Assembly: GCF_000224145.3 (NCBI RefSeq)
Contig: NC_020174.2
Coordinates: 5,873,106-5,937,105 of the forward strand
Reading direction: 5' to 3'
Length of the DNA stretch: 64,000 nt
Source of the DNA: Ciona intestinalis
Lineage: Eukaryota > Chordata > Ascidiacea > Phlebobranchia > Cionidae
Shown here: one piece after another, positions 35,597 through 53,962 of the stretch
Layout of the letters: every line of letters begins with the position of its first letter
How positions within the stretch are numbered: position 1 is the stretch's first letter
Program-made: the position numbers and the translations under genes
Notes under the pieces: generated by a model
Told to the model about the DNA's origin: nothing
The model's input: only the letters and a program-made list of their open reading frames with translations
Database searches by the model: none

Positions 35597-37695
35597 ATGG
35601 ATTCTGATAAATGGTACTGGATTGGTTTTGGATCTGTTTTGACTGTGGCCTCGGGGTTAGCTCTATTTTGTTGTCTACGAGTCGCATTTGGAGTCTGCGC
35701 AAATACAAAGTAAGAGAACTGTATATATATATAGTAGTGTGGGGTAAGGTTTCTTTTTTGTTCCATTTTACATAAACGGAAAATATTGACATAATGTAAC
35801 TGTAGGACCTCTGGGTCAATGGACCAAAAAAAATAAATCCCGGGTCGACCCCAAAGATCGTTGAGCCTTTATTAAATGTTCGAAACACGATCAGGGAGTA
35901 TAAGGTTTGGGAGCTGAGAGTATCCCATCTTACCCCACAATACTATGTATTGCACAATTAATAGGCTACCATTTGAAAGACTACTCGTGCGGCACACTCG
36001 TTTTAAGGAAGTGACCGTTACTATGACAACGGAGATAAAAGAGAGCGGAGACCAATTACCTCCCGAACAAACGCAAAAAGACGAATGGAAACAACCAGAG
36101 AAATCATCACGAAAATTTGAAGATCCGCGTTTCGTTTTAAAAAACAACAAAGTAAGAAAAAGTCGGCGTTATTAATGTGGTGTTATTACTTTATTACTAT
36201 GGCTTTATTAATGTGTGTGCGACTTATATTGGTGATTGTTGTAGCTAATGAGACTACATAACAGCAATACAAGAAACCTAAAATTTTCGTACCGTTAGGT
36301 AGCGCCAACGATCACAGAGACTGAGCAGTACCAAACTTCAATAAACATGCGGGTCTCAAAAACATTTACTTCACAAACGTACGTGTATTTATGTTGGTGT
36401 ATAAAACTAACAGATGTTTTAATATTTCTAAATACCTTGATTTAAAAGGTTGAACGTTCAGAAAAGAAGCCACATTCGTAGTCTATCTCGAATGCTGTAC
36501 CAAGACCTTAGCGTGCAAAACGAGTGCGAGACAATACACAAACAGGTTTTTGAATCTTTTGATATAATTTATCGATCATAATACCTGCGCTCGTATATAA
36601 CATAAGCTTTATACAGACAAATAAGTCATCTGTGGGCTTCGCAAACGATGGATTTACTGAAAGACAAACTGAGTCACAAAACAACGTTGTAGTAAACGCG
36701 GAAGCGTGGAGCGATTCAGTAAAGAAATTTTTGTTTGCGAAACTGGCGTCTGGCTACTTTACAGTGGACAGTACGGGAGCGTTATGTAAGGTACGACTTC
36801 ATGTATATTATGTGCATGCAGAATACAAAAGCTAAGGAGTAAAATCACGATAACTAGAAATTGTTGAGATGCACCGAGGGTGTAAAGCAACGTCAGTTCG
36901 TGTGCATGGATTCTTCTACAATGTCCATTTATATGATATATATATATCTTAAAACATATATTAGGGTGGGGAAAGACGGGACAGCTTTAGCACATAATTT
37001 CGAAACATCCTGATCAGGTTTTAAACAATTAACAACGGTCTATGAGAGTCGTCAGGATACGGTTTTATAATTCTTTGTTCACTACCAAATAGGACCAGAA
37101 AATAGAATGAAAAAGTGTCCCATTTTCCCCCACCCTACTATATGTGTAACATATTAAAACACGTTTGGCGGTTCACTACGTTTATATTCTTCAAGGCTAT
37201 ACACGTGTTGCTGATATAGCAGTAATCTCGAACCGCACTGCTGTGTGTTGTAGACATAGTATGGTGGGAAAAGATGGGACACCTTTTTATTTCATTTCTC
37301 GTCCCATTTGGTAAAGTAAACAAAAAACATTCAATAAATTTTAAAACTGCCTCCCCACGACTCTTATTGACCGTTAATAATTGTTTAAAACATGACCAGG
37401 ATATTTGGATATTATGTGTTAAAGGTGTCACGTCTTCCCCCACCGTACTATATGTGTTAAAGGTCTCTCGTCCTCCCTTAATTACTCCACTCTATATATC
37501 CACATGTAACACTGCAGTAATCGGCGACCTTGTTTACAGGTGAACGATTGGAAACACGTAAGCGAGAAGGATTTAAAATACAGGGAGAAGGCGATCTTTC
37601 AACTTGTATCAAACAATCAATTAGAGGTTATGGAAGAAAAGAAGGAAACAGAAAATAAACCATCACAAAATTCAAGCTCGGCACCAGCGCTGTAA
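35597..37695 (+). CDS. Unrecognised single-pass membrane protein
   Basis: Four exons with consistent phases: 35597-35709, 35980-36151, 36617-36790, 37540-37695, giving about 204 residues. Residues 1-6 (MDSDKW) precede a hydrophobic segment (YWIGFGSVLTVASGLALFCC), then basic RVAF and ANTK. Most of the rest is hydrophilic: EIKESGDQLPPEQTQKDEWK, a central AEAWSDSVKKFLFAKLASG, and a charged tail ending SSSAPAL. This suggests a type III or signal-anchored protein with a cytoplasmic tail. I do not recognise a family. The acceptor of exon 2 (CATTTGAAAG) is weak and was chosen because it keeps phase. Introns 1 and 3 carry three MITE copies. The consistent splice pattern makes a real gene likely, but the function is unknown. 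Confidence 0.6.
35730..35946 (+). mobile_element. MITE copy 10
   Basis: In intron 1 of the membrane-protein gene, ending about 35 bp before exon 2. TATAGTAGTGTGGGGTAAGG and CCATCTTACCCCACAATACT are the inverted ends. Confidence 0.8.
36957..37143 (-). mobile_element. MITE copy 11
   Basis: In intron 3 of the membrane-protein gene. TTAGGGTGGGGAAAGACGGGA and CCCATTTTCCCCCACCCTAC are inverted ends. Confidence 0.85.
37256..37452 (+). mobile_element. MITE copy 12
   Basis: Same intron as copy 11, opposite orientation, about 110 bp away. The pair could form a large fold-back. ATGGTGGGAAAAGATGGGAC and CACGTCTTCCCCCACCGTAC are the ends. Confidence 0.85.
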
Positions 37696-38042
37696 CGTGG
37701 TAACAAAAGCCGGAACAAATCAATTACGAATGATGGATATAGGCTCATTATCTATGGTTCATACATTGAGTTTACATATTCAATACACATTAAGCCATTA
37801 TAGGTGAATAACATGATCCAAAGCGAATAATAAGGGCATGGATAAATTGGATGGTTAAATATTAACTGTTTGCTATGTTGAATGTAACTAATTCATCACG
37901 TGAAGTTAATGAAAGACTGAGGTCTCCGGCTTCTGCGGCGTGTAAGTTACACGGAAGAAATCGACCAAGATTTATGACGTAAAGGCTTCGAGATAAATTA
38001 CAAATTTGAGATAAATTAAAGGTGCTTCACAATTGAGATACA

Positions 38043-38228
38043 TAGTATAGGCTGGGGTAAGATGGGACATGATTTTCTCTTTTCCTTTATCGTTCATTCT
38101 GGTTTAGAGTAAAACAACATTATAACATAACCGTAGCGACTATAAAATAGCGTTGATATAATTGTTTAAAACAAGATAAAGAAATATTGGATTTAGGTGC
38201 TAACGGTATTCCATCTTACCCCACTATA
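38043..38228 (+). mobile_element. MITE copy 13
   Basis: Ends 10 bp short of the stop codon of the SDR gene, so it is likely part of that gene's 3' UTR. GGCTGGGGTAAGATGGGAC and CATCTTACCCCACTATA are the ends. Confidence 0.8.
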
Positions 38229-38237
38229 GAGAATTGA

Positions 38238-40152
38238 CTAGTCAAAAGCGCCTTCGTAGTAAGCTTCTCTCGTCATCTTATCCACGTAGTTGGGAAAGAG
38301 AGCTCGCATTAGGGGTATCCATGACACATATCCCGGGAAATAAATCAACTTTTCACGTGTCATTATCCCACGAACTATTTCAGATGCGCATTCAATTTTT
38401 GAGGCTCCAGTGGCTTTTATTTTGTCCGCGATTGCTTTTGAGGAATTTGTGGCTGGAATGACATAGAAATATTAAAAATCCACAAAAGGGTTCTTGTCCT
38501 CGCCTCTCGTGGCGGGCAACGATGGTTGTTATAAGACGGGTGTTTAAGCAGAGAAAATATGTTAGTATTATGAACGTTAGTTTTATGTTTTAGAATGTTA
38601 GTTTCATGAACCATGAATATATATTCAATAAATTCTGTGTATATACCTACGTATCCTAATTGTATAAGAGAAACGGAGACGCCCGTTTTGTTTATGGTGA
38701 GTTCGTGCTCAAGACTCCTGAAAAATCCACCCAAGGCAAATTTTGTTGTTGTGTAAGGTACGGTGAAGGCCCCACCTAACAAAGCTGAAACGAGAGAACA
38801 GTTTGGCTAATAATTAATATACGCTATACGTTAGGTTTTACAGAAATTAGTTCAAAAACTATTTTGCTGCTCGCTAATATAAAGGTTATTTAATACATAT
38901 GCGTATGCACGTCACGGCAATCAGTTGTTAACTGCAATCAGTTTAAAGTTTGTTGGTATTACCTGGTCAAAGTATATATTTGATAGATTTATGTCGCATA
39001 CCACACGGATCAACGGTTTATGTCTATGGTGTATTCATGGCTCACCGACTGCAGATGAAGTTGCGGCAATCCTGCCTTTGTTTTCTATGAGCGACTCCAT
39101 AGCAACAGACGCTAAATGCGCATGCGTAAGCATATTTGGCATGAAGAGCTTCTCAATATCTTTTGCTTCGTGGCGATAACTGCCGAGATAATTGTTGGTA
39201 AAGTGATTTAAAATCAACACATCAATTCCGCCTGTTGAAAAACGAGAAACAAAATTAAATTTCCTTTTACCGCAAAATGCCATTCTTTATACACTGATTA
39301 CCGAGTTTTTCAAGTGCGTCCTTCACTGCGAGTGTCGAGTTCTCATAACTCGACAAACTAATTGTCAAGTAGTGCGATTCTATCGCTCCGAGCTCTTTAG
39401 CACGTGCAGCAACCTGTGTACTTACTTTTGTTAAGAAATGAAATAGGCGAGTGTACGAATAACTTAAAGGGGTAAAAACGAAGTTACTTTTTGTAAGATT
39501 GATTCCCGTCGAGCAGTGATATGCAGTTTAGCGCCCATTGACGCAAATTTATAAGCGATTTGTTCTCCTATTCCAGAACTAGCTCCCGTGATAACGACTC
39601 GCAGTCCTTTTACTTCATCTGCAGGGAAACAAAAAAATTAACTTTATCAAATCCCGATATCAAAACAGTTACTTTTAACACAATTTTAAGTAAATATTAG
39701 ATTCATTTAGAAGATATAACTGAAAAAAACATTTTATATTCAATGAGAATGTTAGTTCAAAGAATCAAAATGTACTGTTTTAACAAACCATTTGAACCGT
39801 AGTCATAAACCAAATACTACTACGCGTTCTGTGCGGTAAGGAATATGTTACGTCATCTCGTCTAGTATACCCTTCTTATCAACAAAAACAAACATGGCGG
39901 AACCATGACTGGGTCGCTAATAATAAAACAAGGTACACTGCTAGAGTGCTAGCTAACACAGACTTAGTAGCCAATGTATAAAACAAAGTTAACCGCATAG
40001 TACGGAAATACTGTTGGTACATTATTTAAAGATGTAGAAAATATGCAATGTTACAAATATTGCACTTTACCTGGATTATATCCGCTCTCACGTACTGCTG
40101 AGTACAGAATACAAGCAATTACAACAACAGCAGTAACTCGTAGCCAACCCAT
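38238..40152 (-). CDS. 11-beta-hydroxysteroid dehydrogenase 1-like short-chain dehydrogenase
   Basis: NAD(P)-dependent short-chain dehydrogenase, probably membrane-anchored in the ER as in the HSD11B1/HSD11B1L group. Exons: 40152-40071, 39618-39488, 39413-39302, 39231-39046, 38784-38647, 38452-38238, giving about 287 residues. Residues 2-20 are a hydrophobic N-terminal anchor. TGASSGIG at 38-45 is the cofactor-binding loop. LILNHFTNN matches the LNHI/T signature of HSD11B1 rather than the usual NNAG. The catalytic set is Ser168 (ATSSAV) with Tyr181 and Lys185 (YTTTK). The acceptor of exon 5 was placed at GTTTCAG because it restores the 13-residue Ser-Tyr spacing of HSD11B1. The next AG would shorten this by three. 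The true substrate cannot be told from sequence. Confidence 0.9.
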
Positions 40153-41591
40153 TTTCAGTTATGCGCCTTTACTAGTTTGACATAAAGCAGACTTGTTTCT
40201 GTTACTGTTTAACTACAGGTGCCACTAACCTTGAAGTCCTACCATACAAACCGCGAAATGTTAAGTCTTTTTTGCTGAGTTGCTACTTCACTCGCAGCCG
40301 GAACGATCGAGTTACATAGAATTATTTAGTTACTTGTTAAGTGACGCTTTCTTGTGGGCTTATTTCAAGGAAATAGCGTTTCACACTCGACAGACTGTCT
40401 GCATTACGACACAGGTGGAAACTGTACAGTACAATCGCAGATACATGTGTACAGTACAATCGTAGTTACATGCCTTTGCTGTACAATTTTATGCTCGATT
40501 GATCCTGAATCAAAATATTATATTTACGACAAATAGCATCCAATATCTAGTTCACTTTCTGCATAGGCATTTTTTTTATTTTATGCTGGCTCAATATTTC
40601 AAATCGTCTAAGTCCCGTTGTCAATATAAATGCAGTGGTGACGTGATGAGGTTGTTTACCCACATAAAATTGACGGATGCGCGTCTACGTATCAGGTTTA
40701 AACGTTGACACAACCAAGCTACGTGAAGCCAACCGTGTGACAAGAACAATTAGCGGTTTAAATATCTGCCATTTCAACTCATTAATCAATCAACCAACAA
40801 AACGGTGATGACTAATTAAATCGTGAAAGGGGAATCTATAAACCAAGACAATTCAGTTATAGAAACCAGTACCCGCAAAATATTTTAGACTTCCTTGTAA
40901 ATGTATTTATTTAGATTTTAGCAATATGTCAAGCCACGGCCTACTAGAGATCTAGTAAGCCGTGGTCAAGCGTATTTCAAGTCTACAAATATATTCATTA
41001 CTGCAAATGGTTGAGGCGGTACCACGTTAAACTGTTTCCTCTTATCACTTATTTAAACATTGTCCTTGTGCTATATTGTACAATGTACATTATGTTCTAC
41101 TCAATACATAATCAAGTAGGCCATGTGTACATATCATTTCCTCTCAGGCTGCTTTTGTCTACCTAATGTATACTCAGTATTGAGTCAGCTATGCAAGGTT
41201 AAATTTTGCTCTAACCTACAGTTCATAGGCCTACGACTGATGTCGACAGAAGCTGCATGCTTGGCAAGAACAGAATCTTTGTACGATTGTGTAATAATAA
41301 CTGCACGGTGAATTGTTTCAGGTAAACCGACGGCTTTAGCAACATCGGGTAATTCTACGAGTTGCTGAATTTCCAAGCGACTGCCTATACAGTCTACACT
41401 ACACTGTTAACGGCCTCAGTAATCCATGACACGATGCAATGATGGAATGCACAGTTTCATGAGAGCAGTTTGAAAGCAAATGCAACAATCCAGCAGGTTC
41501 AGCAAAAAGTGGCAGATATTTTGAAGCATGATTTATAAAAACTGAATAATCTGATATATTTGAATGTGATATTTGCAATACCGTTGCTGTT
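40153..41591. other. No gene recognised, 1.4 kb
   Basis: Interval between the SDR start codon and the ARMC8 stop codon, so it holds the SDR promoter and ARMC8 3' UTR. It contains one perfect-looking hairpin (40934-40965). No coding segment was recognised. Confidence 0.5.
40934..40965. repeat. Compact hairpin flanked by TCAAG repeats
   Basis: CCACGGC plus TACTAG pair with CTAGTA plus GCCGTGG around an AGAT loop, with a single mismatch (C/A). TCAAG occurs directly on both sides, like a 5-bp duplication. Confidence 0.6.
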
Positions 41592-44500
41592 TTAATTCGG
41601 TTTGTGCTGAAACAATTGCAAAGTCGATTTCACCCTGAAAGTGCAAAACAGTGCACGAGGTTATTAAACATTATGAAAGCATAAGTCAAGGATTAATCAC
41701 CGCATATACATTCTAATCACCTTTCTGCCATAGGACCACTGGCTGATATTGAAAGCTTTAAAAGTACATCTTGTGCTCCAAGAGCTCGGAATTTCTCTTT
41801 TCTAATTGCAGAATCGGCCGTTTCACTTTCACATAAGGTGTACATACATGCTACTGCTGCAGTCTGGAGCTGTGTAAAATATATCCTGAGTGCATGAAGC
41901 AATAATTTGTCAAATAAAGAAACAGAACTACATTTTAATTTATATGGGAAGACAGTATATTTAAAAGAATAATAAGTTTGATAGGTATACGATTTCAAAG
42001 CTAACAATGTGTCATACCTCTTCGTCTGCACGGCCTGCGAACTCAACTAGTTTTCTCAACAGGTCTTCGTTTTCATGCATGTATTTTCGAACGGTGCCCG
42101 TGTCACCTGCAGCCACGCAGTTAAGCACACACAGCGCATGCGTGGCGACTGCAGACGAAACATCACGTTCGCCTAACGTAGCCCAGGTGGCAGGAAGGGG
42201 TGGCGAAGTCGTTTCCATGACGACAACACATGCTTGCATGACCGTGTCACCATGTAAAGCCATAACAGTGTCGGTGTGCTGGGATAGTAGGAAAAAGGTA
42301 GTGTTTTCGTAATTTAAAAAAAAACAGCAAAATGTGTATGAATGAATGTAAATTATTTATTTGAAGGAGAACAACAGTCTATAATGAGGTCTCTAAAGTT
42401 ACCACCTCTGTAATTTTGTAGGTAATTGTTATTTTTAGATTGTACTATATGGCTGGCATTTCAAATTTTAGTCAACACATAAATAACCACTGTTGTGCTC
42501 ACCATTTTACGCAAACATGAAACCACTTACTAAATCCAAAACCAAATTTCCAGTTTTTTTCCCAATTTAAGCAGAGAAGTGGTAGATAGTAACTTACTTC
42601 GTTGTTGGTTAATACATTGTTGAGAATTCCTAATGTTTTGGTCACCACATCGTAATCAGTACTTGTAAGTAAATTAAACATCACGTCATGGCCAAGCAAT
42701 GTCATTACGTCCAACTTTAGCTTTAATTCAGCCTAAAAAAGGTAACTTAATGAATGAATGTAACTTGTTTTATCCTCACATAGCAGGGCAACAACAGTTG
42801 TTATAGAGATTGGAACACTGTTTCATACACATAGTGCCTGCCTTTGAGTTATCTTGTATGTAACTTTGTGGGTGATTTTTTATTGGTTATTTATATATAA
42901 ATACATTTTTTTTAATGTTCACTGACAATTCAGACAACAAAATTACGTACCACACAAAATTAAACACAGCCCCAAACCTGAAATGTAAGATTACATAGAC
43001 ACCAAACAGCGTTTCGTCTCAGGTTTGGACTCGTCTCACTTTCACACCAATTCTTGATGGTCTGTAGTATATTTGCAGAGAGAATTTTCGTCTTGCATGG
43101 ACTGAACTCAAGCAGAAGGTTGCAGAGTAAGCCGCTCACAGCTACCATCTCTTTCATTGAAGATGGATCGTTAGGTACCAGTGGTTTGTGGGCGATCTGT
43201 AGAAATTATTCGCAAAATATAAAATCCAGTATTTACTTACTTAAAGTCCCGTATGGGTTGTTTAAATAATCAGATATACATAACAAAAAAATTAAAAAGA
43301 AAAAAACCTTAAAAAATACAGCAAATTTGCCTATGTGAAGGTGTGTGAAACAGAACACCTGTGTAGCTGTGTTATAATGAATGTCATTTTCGAGCCACAC
43401 TAGGATAAAGTAAATTACAATAATTCATTCAATATTGAAATAACAGCTGTTTAATACTGTAATGATGAAACTTACCTTTAAAACTGCTTTCCAAACCTCA
43501 GTATCTTCAAATGTAGTTCGTAATATTTGCACCGATCTTGATAAACTTAACAAACATATAAGCGCTGCTATTCGAACCTGTAATGAAACAGTCAGTTAGT
43601 CACATGCTTATTTTTTTACACACAAATAAATATAAAACATTATTTTACACTGTACTAACAGCAAATATCCAAAAGAGTTTTTTAAACTTATTAATATATT
43701 GGATTTTTTAGAAATCTAACATTAGAAATCTATAGATAAACAACACAACAACATTTACTGGGTAAATAATTAGCCTGCCCAAATCGTAGAAGCCACCTTA
43801 ACCTGAATTTGTATTTTTTTTATATATTCTAACAAAGCAAACCACCACTTGAATAAAAAAGTTTAGTTGCAGTTTATAAAATCCTGTCCCCAAAACCTTA
43901 CATTAGCTGATGAATTGTCCATGGCTTGTACCAGGTGTTGTAGCAACGATTCATTACACACAATCTTTCTCATGTCTTCATCATTGGACAGTAGAGCAGC
44001 ATACGCGAGGAAAACTGACTCTAGAAGTTCGTTGCCACGCCCTAACTCATTCTTAAACTATAGAAAGATACATTCAAATTAATTTTTAGATTTCCTAAAT
44101 ATTGGTCCATAGTCCAGGTTTTTATTACTAGTCCAAAAATATTCAAAAATAAAAAACAATTTAAAAATACAGGTATGAATAAATGGCATACTGACAAATA
44201 TGTATGTAACATGTCCTGATTTATGCAAATCTTGTTAAGTTTGGATTGTAGGCTATTGTTTTGGTTCATGGTGGCATTGACTGGTAATTTAGACCATTTG
44301 TGACTACTGGATTGGAGAAATGACCATCAAGTGTCTTGCCAAAGAAATAAACATGGTATTAGGCAACAGAATCTATGTTTAAACCAAGATCCTTTGTTTA
44401 AAGGTTACAATGCAAGTTGTCTTTAAACCACTGTACCACACACTACTAGTAAATGGCTGCTTTACATATAATGTCTACTCTCCACACATAACAAAACTTA

Positions 44501-47478
44501 TATATTAAGCTACTACTAAACACTCACTCTTCTTATATCAGCCATATTCCCGGTGTCTGCAGCCGTTGGATGTCGAAAGTAAGCTTCTAATTTCTTTGGG
44601 AATTGCTCACATATGAGTGCATGCCTCTGTAGTTTTGGTTCATTCTCTATCAAGTAAGCTAACGTCCTTGCACCAACCAATCTTTCCTCTATATCAGATG
44701 ATGCATCACACATGCGGACTAGGCAGGGCAAAACCTGGTATTAATAGAATTTAAATATGGCTAAATACAAAAAAACAGAATATGTTTGTTTATATGAGCA
44801 AAACCTCAGTGAACAAATTAAATGATACTTAAAACAAAGGTTTAAGTTAATATAAATAATTATTGATTTTTAAAAGTTTCAAAAGTAACCAGATACAAGG
44901 ATTAAATTGTGGATTGAGTCTTAGACGAAGTCACACAGTTTGCATGAACGTGTACATAAGCAGCCTGGGTGTTGGGGGCTCTAAATCCCAGGTCTCAACA
45001 AGAACCTCATTCATGTAAAAAAGAAATGAAATTCCTTAAATTACCTTTTTATAAACTACTTCTTTATCAAGACAATGTGCAGCACCGCTTCTGTATAAAT
45101 AAGTCATGCATTTTGCTGATAATAGTTGAATTTGCACAGGTTGACCACGGGATAACATTTCCTCCAACACAGATACGACAGAGCGGTCTTTTGTTCTAGC
45201 TAAAAAATTAAAATTTTTAAAAACATTGATGTTCAGATTTGGATAATTGACCAACTCTGGCTAAATTTGCAGGTTTTATGGTCAATCTTGTGAAGCAGAA
45301 AATTTAAGTGAATAAAATATTAATTTTTTCCTGTGTTTTGCTGTGAAGTGGAAAAATAATATAAGGTGACAAAATGTAAAGATGGCTTTGATACAGAAAT
45401 GTTAATTGTATTTAGTGCATACCTTTTAAAACAGCATCGCATACATTGTCATTGCAGTAACACAAAACTGAAAAAGTGTGAAGTGCTTTTAATTGAACAC
45501 GTAGAATATTTGAAACAAGAAGTTCAGCCAACTGTGCGAGGACCCCCAAGTTATACAACAAATCCTGATGGTGCTTTGTCTGGAAATAATATAAAAAGTT
45601 AAACTGTTTATAAACATAAACAAGTTTTGTCATATGGCAGACTAAAGATTGGTTTAAAAACCAAGAAAAAACAAACATGAGTGTATTAAAATGTCAACTT
45701 TTACTGGATATAAATTTAACAAATAGCTGAGCGACAATGGAAGCATTTAGAACCTACTCTAAACACAAAAAATACCAGTTGCTATAGAGAATCGATCACT
45801 CACCCATAAAACTAAATAAATATATTAAACATTATTACATAAAATTTGTTACAGATAGTAGCTAGCCAGGCAGTTACCATGCAACAGCAAGATAGAATTT
45901 CACAAGTGCATTCCTGTGAGCATGTCGATCTATTGATGGAATCAAGTAATATTGAAACAACTGAAGGATCAACAAATATCAAGTCGGAAGTTGCACGAGA
46001 TGATGTTACTATGGTTCGTATGCAACGTAAACATGCTTCGTATAACCTGAGAAAAAAAAGTTAAAAACATTTGAATTTTAAACACATGCAAACCTTAGCA
46101 ATAAATTCATGAAACATTTTTTAGCAAAAAATCAGCTTTTAACTTATTTAAAATTTATTTGAAATTTAAATATTAAAAAAGTATACAAATAAACTTAATG
46201 TAGATTGTAGTAAATGGTAGAACTTTCTACATTTAAAGAACAGTTCACACATAAACATCTAAACATGTACATACACTAAATACAAAAATTATAAAATTCA
46301 TATATAATTTTTTAAAAAGTGTTTCAAAAACGTAAATATTACGGAAACATTTTCTCACTTTATATCTGGTTGTTGTAGTCCATAAAACATGACATCCATC
46401 ACACCATAATCAAGCAAACTCTTAACGTTCGCTTCCATGCCTTTAGCCAAGCTACCAAGTATAACAGCACAGTGGGTTTTGGTTGAAATATCGCTACTTT
46501 CATGTTGGATTAAATACACAAGCCTGGAATTTAATGTTTATTGTTATTTTGTTATGTAAATTAAACTGTATATAGCATGTTTACAATAAGAGTCTTTATA
46601 TATATATATACTTTTAATACTGGTGCCACAGGTTGTTAACTAGGCTAAATTTTAGTGTCATTTATGGTTAACGTTTGTGTTTTGCCCATGTATATTGGCA
46701 TTCATGTTCACATTCACATGTCTATTTTCACAATAACAATTTCTAGTATTGATAGTAAAAAACAATACTGAATAAAATACCCATTTAGTTTAATTACAAC
46801 AAATATAATGCCAACAATTAACGTAAAGTAACGCAACATACAGTTTATATTATGATAAAAACCTAATACGTACCTTGGGACAGCTCCCAATACAATAAAG
46901 TTTGACTTCTGTTTATTATTCCCAATCACAAGGTTCTTAATTTGAGTAAGTCCTTCCACCACAACTTTTCCATTATCGTTGTAAAGTTTTTCCACATAAG
47001 GTTGGTACATTGCGCTCACCTCCTTGGAAAATGTAAGGTGTGCAATTAATTTGGGTGCCAAACTGTGGTCAGCTTGTCTCCCTCTAGCCCCAGTGTTTAA
47101 GAGTTCAAGGCCTGATGCTGCTACGAATGTGAGTGTGTATGTCTTTGTGAAAGACACTTAACAAAAATTGTTCCAACCCAGTGGTGTCTTACTCTTATCT
47201 AAACTGTTAGCCAAACATTAGGAAAAAAGTTTACCCACAAGCTTACCGAGGTAGTAAGCGAGTCCGAAGTATATGGAACAAAACATTTGTGTTATAACGA
47301 CTGTCGACTGTGTCTGTCGTTACCTCGCCATGCGACGATGCGAATATCAACAGTTATATCATTCACAATATGTTTTTAATATAGAGCATCATATTGTTGC
47401 TTCTTGAGCAGTACTCACCGAAAGCAGTCCTGGTATTGGAGGAAAAACCTCGTTTATATTCGGTTGATCGACTTCCAT
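41592..47478 (-). CDS. ARMC8: Armadillo repeat-containing protein 8, CTLH E3 ligase subunit
   Basis: Scaffold subunit of the CTLH (GID) ubiquitin ligase, in nucleus and cytoplasm. Fourteen exons in transcript order: 47478-47419, 47022-46874, 46523-46359, 46046-45878, 45579-45423, 45199-45045, 44734-44528, 44057-43902, 43577-43476, 43196-42978, 42732-42598, 42278-42018, 41869-41721, 41634-41592. All phases agree and give about 708 residues against 673 in human. Hallmarks: [17 protein letters not shown] near the N-terminus, [79 protein letters not shown] and [18 protein letters not shown]. The C-terminus ends shortly after the last helix, as in vertebrates. The start (MEVDQPNI) is a short exon with a GTGAGT donor. 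Introns carry SINE-like copies. Its promoter lies in only 392 bp downstream of the KDM1A stop. Confidence 0.95.
42750..43440. mobile_element. Short SINE-tail copies in ARMC8 introns
   Basis: Around 42755-42845 and 43345-43420 a conserved phrase recurs: TGAAACAGAACACC ... GTTATAA ... ATAAAGTAAATTAC and its reverse. The same phrase is found near 42340, 48615, 49040, 52190, 53520, 57035, 58140 and 60870. It appears to be the non-tRNA part of a Ciona-type composite SINE. Boundaries are approximate. Confidence 0.45.
47034..47345 (+). mobile_element. Composite SINE, fullest copy
   Basis: In ARMC8 intron 1, starting right next to exon 2. The left part has GTTCAAGGCCTGATGCTGC, resembling a Pol III B box. 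The middle has AAGACACTTAACAAAAATTG. The right part has the shared phrase GTGTTATAACGACTGTCG and a CCTCGCCATGCGA block. The order matches a tRNA-derived head joined to a conserved tail. Confidence 0.55.
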
Positions 47479-47869
47479 CGCGAAACTTTTGTTTTGCAAC
47501 TTTTCAACGTTCACCCAACTAACGTTATTCAGCATATAAACTGCTGTATCACAATGAACAAACAAGAGAGCAACATTTTAATCGCTATGGTGCTCTCCGT
47601 TATAAAACTAAGAAAAATATAATTCTGCTACATTAAAACAGAGCTGCGGGAATTTTATCATTTGTCACCACATAACTCACTTCCTAATATATTGGTGTGC
47701 ATTAGCTCACCGATCACAAAACAAAGTAAAACACAAAAAGGATTGATTTCTATGTGGTGTATGGTGTATTTTCGCGCATAAAATTCTGCAATTGGCAGTT
47801 GAAACTGAAATATCGGCCTTAATAGTTTTAATTCATTAGAAGAATGCAGTTCAAATATTTCCACTCCAA

Positions 47870-53962
<6,093 letters not shown>

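Noticed and set aside
38775-38784. Alternative acceptor for SDR exon 5 at the second AG
   Set aside because: It would remove three residues between the catalytic Ser and Tyr; the upstream GTTTCAG keeps the family spacing.
45846-46064. Protein-like plus-strand frame after TTACAG
   Set aside because: It is the antisense of ARMC8 exon 4 (46046-45878), which matches the family and fits phase on both sides.
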